Assembly (NCBI GenBank): GCA_028282465.1
Contig: JANQHX010000062.1
Location: 1-53,592 of the forward strand
Origin: Gynuella sp.
GTDB taxonomy: Bacteria; Pseudomonadota; Gammaproteobacteria; Pseudomonadales; Natronospirillaceae
DNA: 53,592 bases
Direction of reading: 5' to 3'
This document shows positions 15,884 through 24,064 of this stretch, one piece after another. How positions within the stretch are numbered: position 1 is the first letter of the stretch; every line of letters starts with the position of its first letter. The notes beneath the pieces were generated by a model. It did not search any database and had not been told where the DNA came from. It saw only the letters and a program-made list of their open reading frames with translations. The position numbers and the translations under genes are program-made.

Positions 15884-16948
15884 TTAGTTATGATATTGGG
15901 GACTAAGTTCCACGATCGCATCAATAAAAGCCCCCGCGTGGGCTGGATCAACAAACTGATGAATGCCGTGGCCAAGGTTAAACACGTGGCCTGTACCAGA
16001 GCCGAAATCTGCAAGAATCCTCGCAACCTCTGCTTTAATTTTTTCAGGTGAAGCATAAAGAACAGAAGGGTCCATATTCCCCTGCAAGGCTACTTTTTCG
16101 CCGACTCGTGCTTTTGCTTCACCAATATGGGTGGTCCAGTCTAGCCCTAAAGCATCACAGCCGGTGTCTGCCATGATTTCCAACCATTGGCCGCTGCCTT
16201 TGGTGAATAGAATGCAAGGTACCTTCCTGCCTTCCTGCTCTTTGATTAAACCATCCACAATTTTCTTCATGTATTTCAAAGAAAATTCAGGATAACAATG
16301 ATGAGACAGAGCCCCACCCCAGGTATCGAAAACTTGAACCGCTTGAGCGCCGGCGAGTATTTGCGCATTTAAATAATCAACAACTGAATCAGCCAGTTTG
16401 CTGAGCAACTCGTGCATAATCTCTGGAGTGTTATACATCATAGCTTTAGTGTGTCGGAAATCTTTAGAGCTTCCGCCCTCCACCATATAAGTCGCCAATG
16501 TCCAAGGGCTACCAGAGAAGCCGATAAGTGGAACTCGGCCGTTCAGTTCTTTGCGAATCGTTTTGACTGCATCCAACACATAGGTGAGATCAGATTCGGT
16601 ATTGATGACGTTAATTCGATCAACATCTTCCGAGGTTCGGACTTCTTTTTTGAACTTAGGCCCCTCGCCGGTTTCAAAGTATAGGCCCAGTCCCATCGCG
16701 TCTGGGATGGTAAGAATGTCAGAGAAGAGAATGGCCGCATCCAACGGATAACGATCCAAAGGTTGAATGGTAACTTCACAAGCGAGTTCAGGATTCATAC
16801 AAAGCGACATAAAGTCACCAGCTTTGGCGCGAGTTGCCCGATATTCAGGTAAATAACGCCCTGCTTGACGCATCATCCAAACGGGGGTTCTATCAACAGG
16901 TTCTTTTAGGAGGGCTTTCAGGAAGCGATCATTTTTTAAGTCTGACAT
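15884..16948 (-). CDS. hemE: Uroporphyrinogen decarboxylase
   Basis: Cytoplasmic enzyme of heme and siroheme precursor synthesis; it decarboxylates the four acetate side chains of uroporphyrinogen III to give coproporphyrinogen III. At 354 residues the length is standard. Family signatures are clear: [16 protein letters not shown] near residues 22-37, ILFSDIL with the catalytic-type Asp, [13 protein letters not shown] with the Gly-rich second signature, and [10 protein letters not shown] near the C terminus. The ATG at 16948 gives the usual N terminus ([11 protein letters not shown]). It is divergent from the MEMO-like gene and shares the short region between them. Confidence 0.97.
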   Translation of the reverse strand: MSDLKNDRFLKALLKEPVDRTPVWMMRQAGRYLPEYRATRAKAGDFMSLCMNPELACEVTIQPLDRYPLDAAILFSDILTIPDAMGLGLYFETGEGPKFKKEVRTSEDVDRINVINTESDLTYVLDAVKTIRKELNGRVPLIGFSGSPWTLATYMVEGGSSKDFRHTKAMMYNTPEIMHELLSKLADSVVDYLNAQILAGAQAVQVFDTWGGALSHHCYPEFSLKYMKKIVDGLIKEQEGRKVPCILFTKGSGQWLEIMADTGCDALGLDWTTHIGEAKARVGEKVALQGNMDPSVLYASPEKIKAEVARILADFGSGTGHVFNLGHGIHQFVDPAHAGAFIDAIVELSPQYHN

Positions 16949-17106
16949 TGTAGATCTCTTATTGTTCTAGGTAGGGCTTGTGCACAGAGAGCAGAAGATT
17001 TTATCCCATGCAAGGCTTCACTTATACCCAAAATACGGAACGGTTATGGCTTTCTATTTACAACGCTGTCATCAAATCAGGACAATTTAAGGCTATGCTC
17101 AATACT

Positions 17107-17886
17107 ATGAATGAAATTCGTCCACCAGCCGTAGCTGGACTGTTTTACCCAGATTCCAAAACCGAGTTAGCCAGTCAAATTTGGGGCTTATTAGCGGACG
17201 CAGAACCAGGACAAAGTAATCCCAAAGCGATTGTTGTGCCCCACGCGGGCATTCAGTACTCTGGGCCGGTTGCAGCAGAATCTTATCGTGCAGTTGCTGA
17301 GCCAGAAAAAATTCAAAAGGTTTTATTAATTGGACCCTCTCATCGATTTCCGCTAACTGGTATTGCTACCAGCGACAGCCATTATTTTTCAACACCATTG
17401 GGAAGTGTGCCTCTTGCCAGACATGACATGGCGCTCATAGAAACTTTGCCCGAAGTTATGGCGATACCAGAAGCGCATCAACAAGAACATTGTCTTGAAG
17501 TTCAATTACCCTTTTTACAGCTAATGCTGAAAGAATTTGAAATGGTTCCCTTGGTCGTTGGACAAACCTCTCCAAGCTTGGTTGCAGAAGTGCTTGGCCG
17601 ATTATGGGGAGGGGAAGAAACGCTTATCGTCATTAGTACCGACTTGAGCCATTATCTTTCTTATGATGATGCTAAAATAACAGACCAAGAGACCGTCAAC
17701 TCAATACTAAACTTAGAACCACAGATTAACGAAAAAATGGCCTGCGGTTGCCATGGCCTAAATGGCTTCTTAACAGTTGCCCAGCACTATGGCCTAGAGG
17801 GAACCCTTTTGGAGCTTAAAAGCTCTGGTGACACCTTTGGTAAGAAGGATAAAGTCGTAGGCTACGGAGCCATAAGATTTGATTGA
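17107..17886 (+). CDS. MEMO-family protein (AmmeMemoRadiSam system protein B)
   Basis: About 259 residues of the MEMO1/AmmeMemoRadiSam-B family, related in fold to extradiol dioxygenases. Conserved blocks are RPPAVAGLFYP at the N terminus, VVPHAGIQYSGPVAAESY, LLIGPSHR, EHCLEVQLPFLQ, VISTDLSHYLSYDDA and CGCHG, supplying the His, Glu, Asp and Cys residues typical of the pocket. The frame is open back to 16978, but family members begin close to RPPAVAG; ATG 17107 or ATG 17095 are the sensible starts and neither has an ideal ribosome site. It overlaps the AMMECR1 gene by eight bases. The usual third partner, a radical SAM protein, is not in the window. The biochemical role is unproven in bacteria. 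Confidence 0.85.
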   Translation: MNEIRPPAVAGLFYPDSKTELASQIWGLLADAEPGQSNPKAIVVPHAGIQYSGPVAAESYRAVAEPEKIQKVLLIGPSHRFPLTGIATSDSHYFSTPLGSVPLARHDMALIETLPEVMAIPEAHQQEHCLEVQLPFLQLMLKEFEMVPLVVGQTSPSLVAEVLGRLWGGEETLIVISTDLSHYLSYDDAKITDQETVNSILNLEPQINEKMACGCHGLNGFLTVAQHYGLEGTLLELKSSGDTFGKKDKVVGYGAIRFD

Positions 17887-18433
17887 ATTAGATGAAGTCT
17901 GCAAAGATATTGTTTTAAGCACAGCTAAAGAAGCCATTATTAGAGGGCTTGAGTTGGGCCACCCGCCAAAAATTGATATTGATTACTATCCCCGTCCGCT
18001 GAAATTGAAGCTGGGTACCTTTGTGACCCTCCATAAGCATGGAAAACTCAGGGGATGCATAGGTCACTTAGACGCGTCTCAATCTTTGATTGCGGATGTT
18101 AACGAAAACGCATATTCCGCAGCGTTTAAAGATTATCGGTTCGACGCAGTTGCCCCCACTGAATTAGACAACCTGAATATTAGTGTTTCTATTTTAGATC
18201 GTCCGCAGATCATGGACTTCCAGTCTAAGAAGGACTTACTCAAAAAGTTAGTACCGAATGAGGACGGATTAATTGTATCCAAAGCGGGTCATAGAGCGAC
18301 ATTTCTGCCACAAGTGTGGGAGCATTTAAAAGAGCCTGACGAATTTTTAACCGCGTTAATATCAAAAGCAGGGCTAACCTCATTTGAGGCAGATATAAAG
18401 GTAGAAAGGTATTCTGTGTTAGAAGTTGCTTAG
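17879..18433 (+). CDS. AMMECR1-domain protein (AmmeMemoRadiSam system protein A)
   Basis: A 184-residue AMMECR1-family protein with the hallmark KLRGCIGHLDAS motif near residues 58-69, and downstream AAFKDYRFDAV and ERYSV-type segments. The start is a TTG at 17879 that overlaps the MEMO-like gene; CGGAG nine bases upstream supports it, and no ATG fits better. The two genes are translationally coupled and widely found as a trio with a radical SAM enzyme, so they probably act together. Exact function unknown; a cofactor or nucleic-acid related role has been proposed for the family. Confidence 0.85.
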   Translation: MIELDEVCKDIVLSTAKEAIIRGLELGHPPKIDIDYYPRPLKLKLGTFVTLHKHGKLRGCIGHLDASQSLIADVNENAYSAAFKDYRFDAVAPTELDNLNISVSILDRPQIMDFQSKKDLLKKLVPNEDGLIVSKAGHRATFLPQVWEHLKEPDEFLTALISKAGLTSFEADIKVERYSVLEVA

Positions 18434-18439
18434 TTTAAA

Positions 18440-18458
18440 GGAGCGGAAGAACCGCTCC
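18440..18458. terminator. Hairpin between convergent genes (bidirectional terminator candidate)
   Basis: GGAGCGG (18440-18446) pairs perfectly with CCGCTCC (18452-18458) around AAGAA. It is seven bases beyond the AMMECR1 stop and 15 bases beyond the stop of the convergent OmpA-family gene. The minus-strand side has a short TTTAAA tail and the plus side has none. Confidence 0.6.
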
Positions 18459-18473
18459 GTAAATTAAGTATGA

Positions 18474-19136
18474 TTATTCAGTAAGAGGCTCAAGTCTTAG
18501 TTCAACTCGACGATTTTCGGCACGCCCTTCGGCAGAGTCGTTACTGGAGATCGGTTGAGTCTCCCCATATCCAACCGCCGCAATTCGCTGGGCCAATACG
18601 CCTTCGTTAACTAAATATTCAGCAACTGACATAGCACGCTCTTCAGAAAGTTTCTGATTAAACTCCTCGCTGCCGGTGCTGTCGGTATGACCGTCAATAG
18701 TAATCAGCGTTTTTTCATATTCTGAAAGAACCACCACCACACCATCTAAGGTCTTGGTAAAGTCATTTTGTAGGTCAGATTTCGCTACATTGAAAGTAAT
18801 GTTACCAGGCATGTTTAAAATAAGATCATCGCCATCGCGAGTGACGGTAACACCTGTACCTTCCATTTTCTTCCTGAGTTCATCCTCTTGCTTGTCCATG
18901 TAAACGCCAACCGCTGCACCAGACAAAGCCCCAATACCTGCACCAATAATAAGACCTTTTTTACGATCTTCTTTAGAAACAACGGCTCCTAGTATGCCGC
19001 CCAAAGCGGCACCAATTACTGCACCATCTGTGGTATTGGATGTCGACTTCTCACCGGTGATTGGATCAGTAGTCATACAACCAGAAATTACAGATGTAAA
19101 AAACAACGCCAAAACAGCAATTGCAGACTTTTTCAT
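18474..19136 (-). CDS. OmpA-family outer membrane lipoprotein with glycine-zipper domain (YiaD-like)
   Basis: A 220-residue peptidoglycan-binding lipoprotein. The signal peptide MKKSAIAVLALFFTSVISGC ends in lipobox ISGC (Cys20). A Gly/Ala-rich zipper segment (about 35-75: VIGAALGGILGAVV, GLIIGAGIGALSGAAVG) is followed by a C-terminal OmpA-like domain (about 100-215) with ITIDGHTDSTGSEEFNQKLSEERA and GYGETQPISSN...NRRVEL motifs that bind meso-diaminopimelate in the family. I moved the start from 19181 to ATG 19136, where GGGGAA lies upstream and the lipoprotein signal begins directly. Probable role is outer membrane-peptidoglycan tethering. Confidence 0.9.
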   Translation of the reverse strand: MKKSAIAVLALFFTSVISGCMTTDPITGEKSTSNTTDGAVIGAALGGILGAVVSKEDRKKGLIIGAGIGALSGAAVGVYMDKQEDELRKKMEGTGVTVTRDGDDLILNMPGNITFNVAKSDLQNDFTKTLDGVVVVLSEYEKTLITIDGHTDSTGSEEFNQKLSEERAMSVAEYLVNEGVLAQRIAAVGYGETQPISSNDSAEGRAENRRVELRLEPLTE

Positions 19137-19195
19137 TCTATTCCCCAAACTTAAAAATGTTGAACTGTGAATAATAAACAAAACTGGGTTACAGT

Positions 19196-19576
19196 TTATA
19201 GTGCCTTAAACTGAATATTGGGAGCTTCGCGGGATGCCCCTGCTTCCTCAAGCTTCTTCAGGTAGTCATTCCAATAGATTTCTTTACGAGCACAAAGGTC
19301 TTCCAAATAGCTCCACTGGAACAATCCACTGTCATGACCATCGCTGAAGGTAATTTTTAATGCGTAATTACCCACAGGCTCAAGATTGTTAATTCGTACG
19401 TCTTTCTTACCTGTTTGTAAGGTCTCTTGACCAACACCATGACCACGTACTTCAGCAGAGGGCGAATGTACTCTGAGTAACTCTGAACTCAGTCTACTGC
19501 TTACACCAGATGGAAACGCTATCTCTAGCTCTTGAGATTTTGTGTGGAGTTGAATTTTGGACGGGACTGATGACAT
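19196..19576 (-). CDS. DUF971-domain protein (gamma-butyrobetaine hydroxylase-like N-terminal domain)
   Basis: A 126-residue small protein with the DUF971 pattern: LEIAFPSGVSSRLSSELLRVHSPSAEVRGHG near the N terminus, then VRINNLEPVGNYALKITFSDGHDSGLFQWSYLEDLC. In pseudomonads a DUF971 gene lies directly after hslU, and here it is on the same strand but pushed away by an inserted two-gene unit and a 395-base gap. The domain is a stand-alone version of the N-terminal domain of 2-oxoglutarate-dependent carnitine-synthesis hydroxylases; its bacterial role is unclear, with Fe-S or metal handling suggested for some relatives. Confidence 0.85.
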   Translation of the reverse strand: MSSVPSKIQLHTKSQELEIAFPSGVSSRLSSELLRVHSPSAEVRGHGVGQETLQTGKKDVRINNLEPVGNYALKITFSDGHDSGLFQWSYLEDLCARKEIYWNDYLKKLEEAGASREAPNIQFKAL

Positions 19577-19663
19577 TTATTGCCTCTCTGCAAATTATGC
19601 GGTTTGATAAAGAGTAAGGCCAAATCACTGGAGTTCAACTTAAATGAAGTGGTGAAACCCTTT

Positions 19664-20347
19664 CTACTGCAGAGATTCTGCAAATTCTAAAAAGCTTTTA
19701 GTTTCCACTAGCTGCTCAAACGCTTTGCTGCTAGCCGTTGCCTGTGACAATCCAATGGCTTTTTGATTAAATGAATATGTATCTAAGACTTGTTCATCTT
19801 GAGCTGAAATAACAGTTACGTCTAACCTTAAGTCAGCTAATAACTTACCGCTAAATTTTGGGTGAGCACCTACATAAGTGACGTACTCCCCTACCACAAT
19901 TTTTTCACCACACTTTTTTAGTGCCGTTAAGTTCTGGGAGTTAACTGAATATACGGGCGCGTCTAAGCATTGTGCTGAACGCAACCTAAGACCTGAAGTT
20001 CGATCTCTGATAGCATTTTTTATTATCGAAGAGTTTTGTTTATCCGTAGCTAGATCACCATCGAATATTTGAATATTGATGCCAGGAGTTACAGGAACGG
20101 CTTCTTTTATTTTTGATATAGGAGCTACCTGAGTTTGCAAATTATTTTCTGGTTCGGCAATTGTTTTCGATAGCGGTTTTGAATCAATTCGGTCAACATC
20201 CTTTTGAATTCTTGCAGAAAGTTCGTTTACCTCTAATGGCTTATCCCACCATCTAGAAGGGATTGAAACCATAATTATCGTGGCTAGAATGCTTGCAGCA
20301 ATACTTAGAAGCAGGCCTACCAAGTGATTTCCAATCCATTTAATCAT
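19664..20347 (-). CDS. Membrane-anchored protein of unknown function, partner of the CsgG-like lipoprotein
   Basis: A 227-residue protein with one N-terminal transmembrane segment (about 8-29, LVGLLLSIAASILATIIMVSI) and a predicted periplasmic remainder. A low-complexity spacer (about 40-85) precedes a folded part starting GINIQIFDGDLATDKQ and containing two cysteines (AQCLDAP, LKKCGE). Its ATG overlaps the stop of the upstream CsgG-like gene by four bases (ATGA), so the two are translationally coupled and probably work together. I do not recognise the family. Confidence 0.65.
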   Translation of the reverse strand: MIKWIGNHLVGLLLSIAASILATIIMVSIPSRWWDKPLEVNELSARIQKDVDRIDSKPLSKTIAEPENNLQTQVAPISKIKEAVPVTPGINIQIFDGDLATDKQNSSIIKNAIRDRTSGLRLRSAQCLDAPVYSVNSQNLTALKKCGEKIVVGEYVTYVGAHPKFSGKLLADLRLDVTVISAQDEQVLDTYSFNQKAIGLSQATASSKAFEQLVETKSFLEFAESLQ

Positions 20348-21018
20348 AATAGTCCTTTAAATCTTTTCGAAAAAATGGAAGCACTTTCCTCTATCGCTTT
20401 AGCCAAATAGTGTGAATCAAAAAGTAAATCTTCACTGGGATAGTGGGAGTTTTCACAAGCAATATCTTTATCAAAGTAATTAAAGGTATCCGACACAATT
20501 GTTGAACTATTATCCACACGAATTGAGTTCACTCTTAAACCAACATGATAATTCTTTTGGACACACTTAAATCCATCATCTTCATATCTATGCTCTTTAC
20601 TGACCTCAGCATCAACGGTATTAACAACCACAATGACATCGACCCCCATGGCCTGAAGTTTAAATCGTTCCTCTTCTGAGAAATTAATACCCATTTCAGT
20701 CTGTAACATTTCTTCTTCAATAATTTGATAAAGCTGATCTCGGTTAGCAATTTTTATATATTTGTTTCGTTTCAATAAAAATGGTTTTCCTAATTGCTTC
20801 TCGATCTTAGATACAGCAACCAAATTATGTTTCTTTTGATCGACACTGCTGCCCACTTCAAAAACAGCAACTCTAATGGTATCGGTATCCAGCTCTTCAT
20901 ATAACGATTGTTTATCTCCTAGCGACAAACAACCATTTAGCAAAAAAAGTGAAATAAAAATAGTTAAAAACACATAATTTTTTACTTGGAGGAATAAATG
21001 TGAAAACTTCTGCGCCAT
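20344..21018 (-). CDS. CsgG-like lipoprotein of unknown function
   Basis: A 224-residue lipoprotein. A long N-terminal signal with hydrophobic core (about 14-29) ends in lipobox LLNGC (Cys30). The mature part has IRVAVFEVGSS, then KYIKIANRDQLYQIIEEEMLQTEMGINFSEEERFKLQAMGVDVIVVVNTVDAEV, a pattern like CsgG/curli-assembly-type and related envelope lipoproteins that carry a VAVFEF...R..L..I..E.....G...A...GVD motif. There is a good AAAGGAA site before the ATG. The C-terminal third (VSDTFNYFDKDIACENSHYPSEDL) is not recognised. No curli genes are nearby, so a curli role is not supported. Confidence 0.65.
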   Translation of the reverse strand: MAQKFSHLFLQVKNYVFLTIFISLFLLNGCLSLGDKQSLYEELDTDTIRVAVFEVGSSVDQKKHNLVAVSKIEKQLGKPFLLKRNKYIKIANRDQLYQIIEEEMLQTEMGINFSEEERFKLQAMGVDVIVVVNTVDAEVSKEHRYEDDGFKCVQKNYHVGLRVNSIRVDNSSTIVSDTFNYFDKDIACENSHYPSEDLLFDSHYLAKAIEESASIFSKRFKGLL

Positions 21019-21413
21019 TATGAGTTCCTTTCAAATATCAGACTAAGAAATGAAATACCAAAACCTGAATATTAGTCACAATCCAGTTGTGACCGATTTG
21101 TCTTTTGAATTTAAAATATGCCACTGAAAAATTCACGATTCAATAAAACAGCAATAATTATTTGGAGTTATTGATTTACATTGCTCTAATTCAAACCACC
21201 AAAAATATATTAGGACAATCAATCAACCAAACTAAGAATGGCATGCATTAAGAAAAGAATTTTCAATAAAAGACCAACAACACAAGAATATTCAACTAAG
21301 AAGACAAATCTTTTCAAGTAATGGATACTTAGTTGGGAACAAGTTAAACTGAAATTCTAAACAAATAAGATAAAAAAACCCGCCGAAGCGGGTTCATAAG
21401 AATTCAAACTAGC
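21019..21413. other. AT-rich gap between the CsgG-like gene and hslU
   Basis: No coding frame is supported. Except for the hslU terminator at its right end the sequence is strikingly A-rich. It probably contains the promoter of the CsgG-like two-gene unit. Confidence 0.5.
21372..21394 (-). terminator. Rho-independent terminator of hslVU
   Basis: On the minus strand AACCCGC-TTCG-GCGGGTT is followed by an unbroken T-run (A-run 21372-21378 on the plus strand). Stem arms are 21377-21383 and 21388-21394, about 20 bases after the hslU stop. Confidence 0.93.
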
Positions 21414-22745
21414 TTATAAAATAAACCGGCTCAAATCCTCATTCTGAGCCAACTCACCCAGTTGCTCATTTACGTAGTCGGCATCAATTTTTACAGATTG
21501 TCCATTCATATCTGATGCTTCAAAACTGAGCTTTTCCAGTAGCCGTTCTAACAAGGTATGCAGTCGGCGGGCACCAATGTTTTCAGTGTTTTCATTAACG
21601 GTGAATGCAGTTTTGGCAAGTTGCTCAATGCCTTCCTCTGTAAACTCAATAGTTAAGCCTTCAGCATTCATAAGAGCTTGGTACTGTTGAGTTAATGAAT
21701 ATTCAGTTTCAATCAAAATACGTTTAAAGTCATCTGGCGTTAAAGCTTCTAACTCCACACGGATTGGAAGTCGACCTTGCAATTCAGGTATTAAGTCAGA
21801 GGGCTTACTTAGGTGAAACGCGCCTGAAGCAATAAACAGAATATGGTCTGTTTTGATCATACCGTACTTAGTGGTTACTGTGCTGCCTTCAATTAATGGC
21901 AACAGATCACGCTGAACACCTTCACGTGATACATCGCCACCACCGCGCTGATCATTTTTAGCGACCTTGTCTATTTCATCGATAAAGACGATGCCATTCT
22001 GCTCTACAGCTTCAATAGCTTTTTGTTTAAGTTCATCTTCATTGACTAGCTTCGCAGCCTCTTCTTCTTTTAAGGCTTTCATGGCGTCTTCAATTTTCAA
22101 CTTGCGGGTTTTCTTTTTTTCATTACCCATATTGCTGAACATATTTTGAAGCTGAGAGGTCATTTCTTCCATCCCAGGTGGCGCCATTATTTCAACCCCT
22201 ACTGGAGTTTGTGACAACTCAATTTCAATTTCTTTGTCATTGAGTTGCCCTTCCCTAAGTTTTTTACGGAAAACCTGCCGAGTTGAATTGTCAGTAGCAT
22301 CTTGGTTATCACCGAAATCTCTAGCAGTAGGTAGAAGCACGTCTAGAATTCTATCTTCAGCCAAGTCTTCAGCTCGGTGAGAAACCCTTTCCATTTCTTG
22401 CTCGCGGAACAGTTTAATACCCGTCTCTACTAGATCTCTGATTATTGATTCTACATCCTTACCCACATACCCGACTTCGGTAAATTTTGTAGCCTCAACT
22501 TTTACGAAAGGGGCATTGGCTAATTTTGCCAAGCGTCGGGCAATTTCTGTTTTACCCACACCAGTAGGGCCAATCATCAGAATGTTTTTAGGTGTAATTT
22601 CATCACGCATATCATGATCAAGCTGCATTCGACGCCAGCGATTTCTTAGAGCAATGGCAACTGCACGCTTGGCGTTATCCTGACCAATAATATGACGGTT
22701 AAGTTCGTGAACAATTTCTCTGGGGGTCATTTGGGATTGTGACAT
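21414..22745 (-). CDS. hslU: ATP-dependent protease ATPase subunit HslU
   Basis: A 443-residue AAA+ unfoldase that feeds substrates to the HslV peptidase in the cytoplasmic HslUV protease. Visible features are the N-terminal [21 protein letters not shown] block, Walker [10 protein letters not shown] (about 57-65), the intermediate domain rich in charged residues (about 110-240), Walker [10 protein letters not shown] (about 250), sensor region [22 protein letters not shown], and a C-terminal LSRFIL tail that docks into HslV. Start ATG 22745 is chosen because it gives the standard N terminus; the open frame to 22808 overlaps hslV. It is 11 bases after hslV in one operon. Confidence 0.97.
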   Translation of the reverse strand: MSQSQMTPREIVHELNRHIIGQDNAKRAVAIALRNRWRRMQLDHDMRDEITPKNILMIGPTGVGKTEIARRLAKLANAPFVKVEATKFTEVGYVGKDVESIIRDLVETGIKLFREQEMERVSHRAEDLAEDRILDVLLPTARDFGDNQDATDNSTRQVFRKKLREGQLNDKEIEIELSQTPVGVEIMAPPGMEEMTSQLQNMFSNMGNEKKKTRKLKIEDAMKALKEEEAAKLVNEDELKQKAIEAVEQNGIVFIDEIDKVAKNDQRGGGDVSREGVQRDLLPLIEGSTVTTKYGMIKTDHILFIASGAFHLSKPSDLIPELQGRLPIRVELEALTPDDFKRILIETEYSLTQQYQALMNAEGLTIEFTEEGIEQLAKTAFTVNENTENIGARRLHTLLERLLEKLSFEASDMNGQSVKIDADYVNEQLGELAQNEDLSRFIL

Positions 22746-22756
22746 GGTCAGACCTT

Positions 22757-23284
22757 TTACTTCTCGCTGATGCTTTCGATAACTTGATTGTGGTTGGTGT
22801 ACACACAAATATCTGCGGCAATATTTAAACTTTTTTCAACAATTTCTTGTGCACCCATGTCAGAGTTTTCAAAGAGGGCGCGAGCAGCAGCCATGGCGTA
22901 GTTGCCACCTGAACCAATGGCAATAATGCCGTGCTCAGGCTCAACCACATCACCATTTCCAGTGATAATCAATGAGGTCTCTTTGTCTGCGACCACGAGC
23001 ATAGCCTCAAGCTGTCGTAGAGCGCGATCTCCCCGCCATTCTTTGGCGAGCTCGACAGCAGACCGAGTTAAATGCCCGGAATGTTTATTCAGGTGGCCTT
23101 CAAATTTTTCAAACAGGGTAAACGCGTCAGCGGTACTACCGGCAAACCCCGCAATCACCTTTTCGCTATGGAGTCGGCGCACTTTGCGGGCATTACCTTT
23201 CATTACTGTGTTGCCAAGGGAAACCTGTCCATCCCCCCCAAGCACCACTTCGCCGTCACGGCGCACAGATACAATAGTTGTCAT
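22757..23284 (-). CDS. hslV: ATP-dependent protease peptidase subunit HslV
   Basis: A 175-residue threonine protease of the proteasome beta-type fold that assembles as two hexameric rings capped by HslU. The sequence starts [24 protein letters not shown]; removal of Met leaves the catalytic Thr1. Conserved [24 protein letters not shown] and [16 protein letters not shown] are present. The length is standard. It is co-transcribed with hslU and lies downstream of the ftsN-like gene. Confidence 0.97.
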   Translation of the reverse strand: MTTIVSVRRDGEVVLGGDGQVSLGNTVMKGNARKVRRLHSEKVIAGFAGSTADAFTLFEKFEGHLNKHSGHLTRSAVELAKEWRGDRALRQLEAMLVVADKETSLIITGNGDVVEPEHGIIAIGSGGNYAMAAARALFENSDMGAQEIVEKSLNIAADICVYTNHNQVIESISEK

Positions 23285-23343
23285 GTTACTAAATCTAAAT
23301 TACTGAGGGACGAGATATAGGGGCGAGAGGGAGAATTTAAAGC

Positions 23344-23361
23344 CTCGGCCCTTAGGCCGAG
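23344..23361 (-). terminator. Hairpin after the ftsN-like gene
   Basis: CTCGGCC (23344-23350) pairs with GGCCGAG (23355-23361) around CTTA, ten bases beyond the stop of the SPOR gene on the minus strand. The tail is GCTTTAAATT, a modest T-rich stretch. hslV follows about 60 bases later, so it may only partly stop read-through. Confidence 0.65.
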
Positions 23362-23371
23362 TGATTTGGGG

Positions 23372-23989
23372 CTATTCGAGGGTTATTTTCTTTTGAATAG
23401 GATCAATGCGTGCTTCCGCCAACACATCTCTAGCACGGTTCATTTGAGATCGAGTTGCCATGGGGCCAACCATCACGCGAAAAAAAGTACCTTTGTTGGT
23501 CACATCTATTTCTTCGATATAGGTGTCTGTTAGCCCTCGAAGTATTAACTCAGCCCTCAAAGAATCGGCATCACCCTGCTGTGAAAAGGAAGCAGCTTGA
23601 AGAACCCATGCTGTGTTATTGATTTTTTCCAGTTCTTCACGGCTAATGACCGGCTCTATGTTGTCAGTTTTGACCTCTTGCTCAGGAAGCAGTTTATAAA
23701 AAGTAAATTCTTCGCTAACTTTCTCTTCTACTTTTTCAGTGACCTTTTGTTCAACTTTATCAGTTAAATTCGCGACAGCTTCTTCAGTGCTTTTCTTCAC
23801 TTGGTCAACCAGGCTAATGTTTTGAGTCTTGGCTCCTGGTATGTCTGTATTATTTAGCACATATAGAAAGCCAACAAACCCAACCACAACAACAGTTGTA
23901 AATAACCAGACCCAACGGGGAATCCTGCTTTGCATTTTTTTAGGCTCACTTTTTTTCTGATGAACTTTGGACGCGAAATCCTTGGTCAC
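23372..23989 (-). CDS. SPOR-domain cell division protein, FtsN-like
   Basis: A 205-residue bitopic membrane protein. A short basic cytoplasmic N terminus (MTKDFASKVHQKKSEPKK) precedes one transmembrane segment (about 28-47), a charged Glu/Lys/Val-rich spacer that may form a coiled coil (about 60-95), and a C-terminal SPOR domain (about 128-204: WVLQAASFSQQGDADSLRAELILRG...FRVMVGPM). SPOR domains bind denuded glycan at the septum, and FtsN triggers septal peptidoglycan synthesis. The gene sits between priA and hslV as in pseudomonads, which supports the FtsN assignment. The argS gene often found between priA and this gene is absent. Confidence 0.8.
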   Translation of the reverse strand: MTKDFASKVHQKKSEPKKMQSRIPRWVWLFTTVVVVGFVGFLYVLNNTDIPGAKTQNISLVDQVKKSTEEAVANLTDKVEQKVTEKVEEKVSEEFTFYKLLPEQEVKTDNIEPVISREELEKINNTAWVLQAASFSQQGDADSLRAELILRGLTDTYIEEIDVTNKGTFFRVMVGPMATRSQMNRARDVLAEARIDPIQKKITLE

Positions 23990-24064
23990 TGAGACTACTC
24001 CATTAAATTGTTTTTTGGTATCACTTGGTAGGGCGCGGCAAGTCTAATCAGAATTTTGCGACTA

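Noticed and set aside
20344-21018. Curli assembly (CsgG) call
   Set aside because: Only the fold-level pattern matches; no csgA, csgB, csgE or csgF nearby and the C-terminal part is different.
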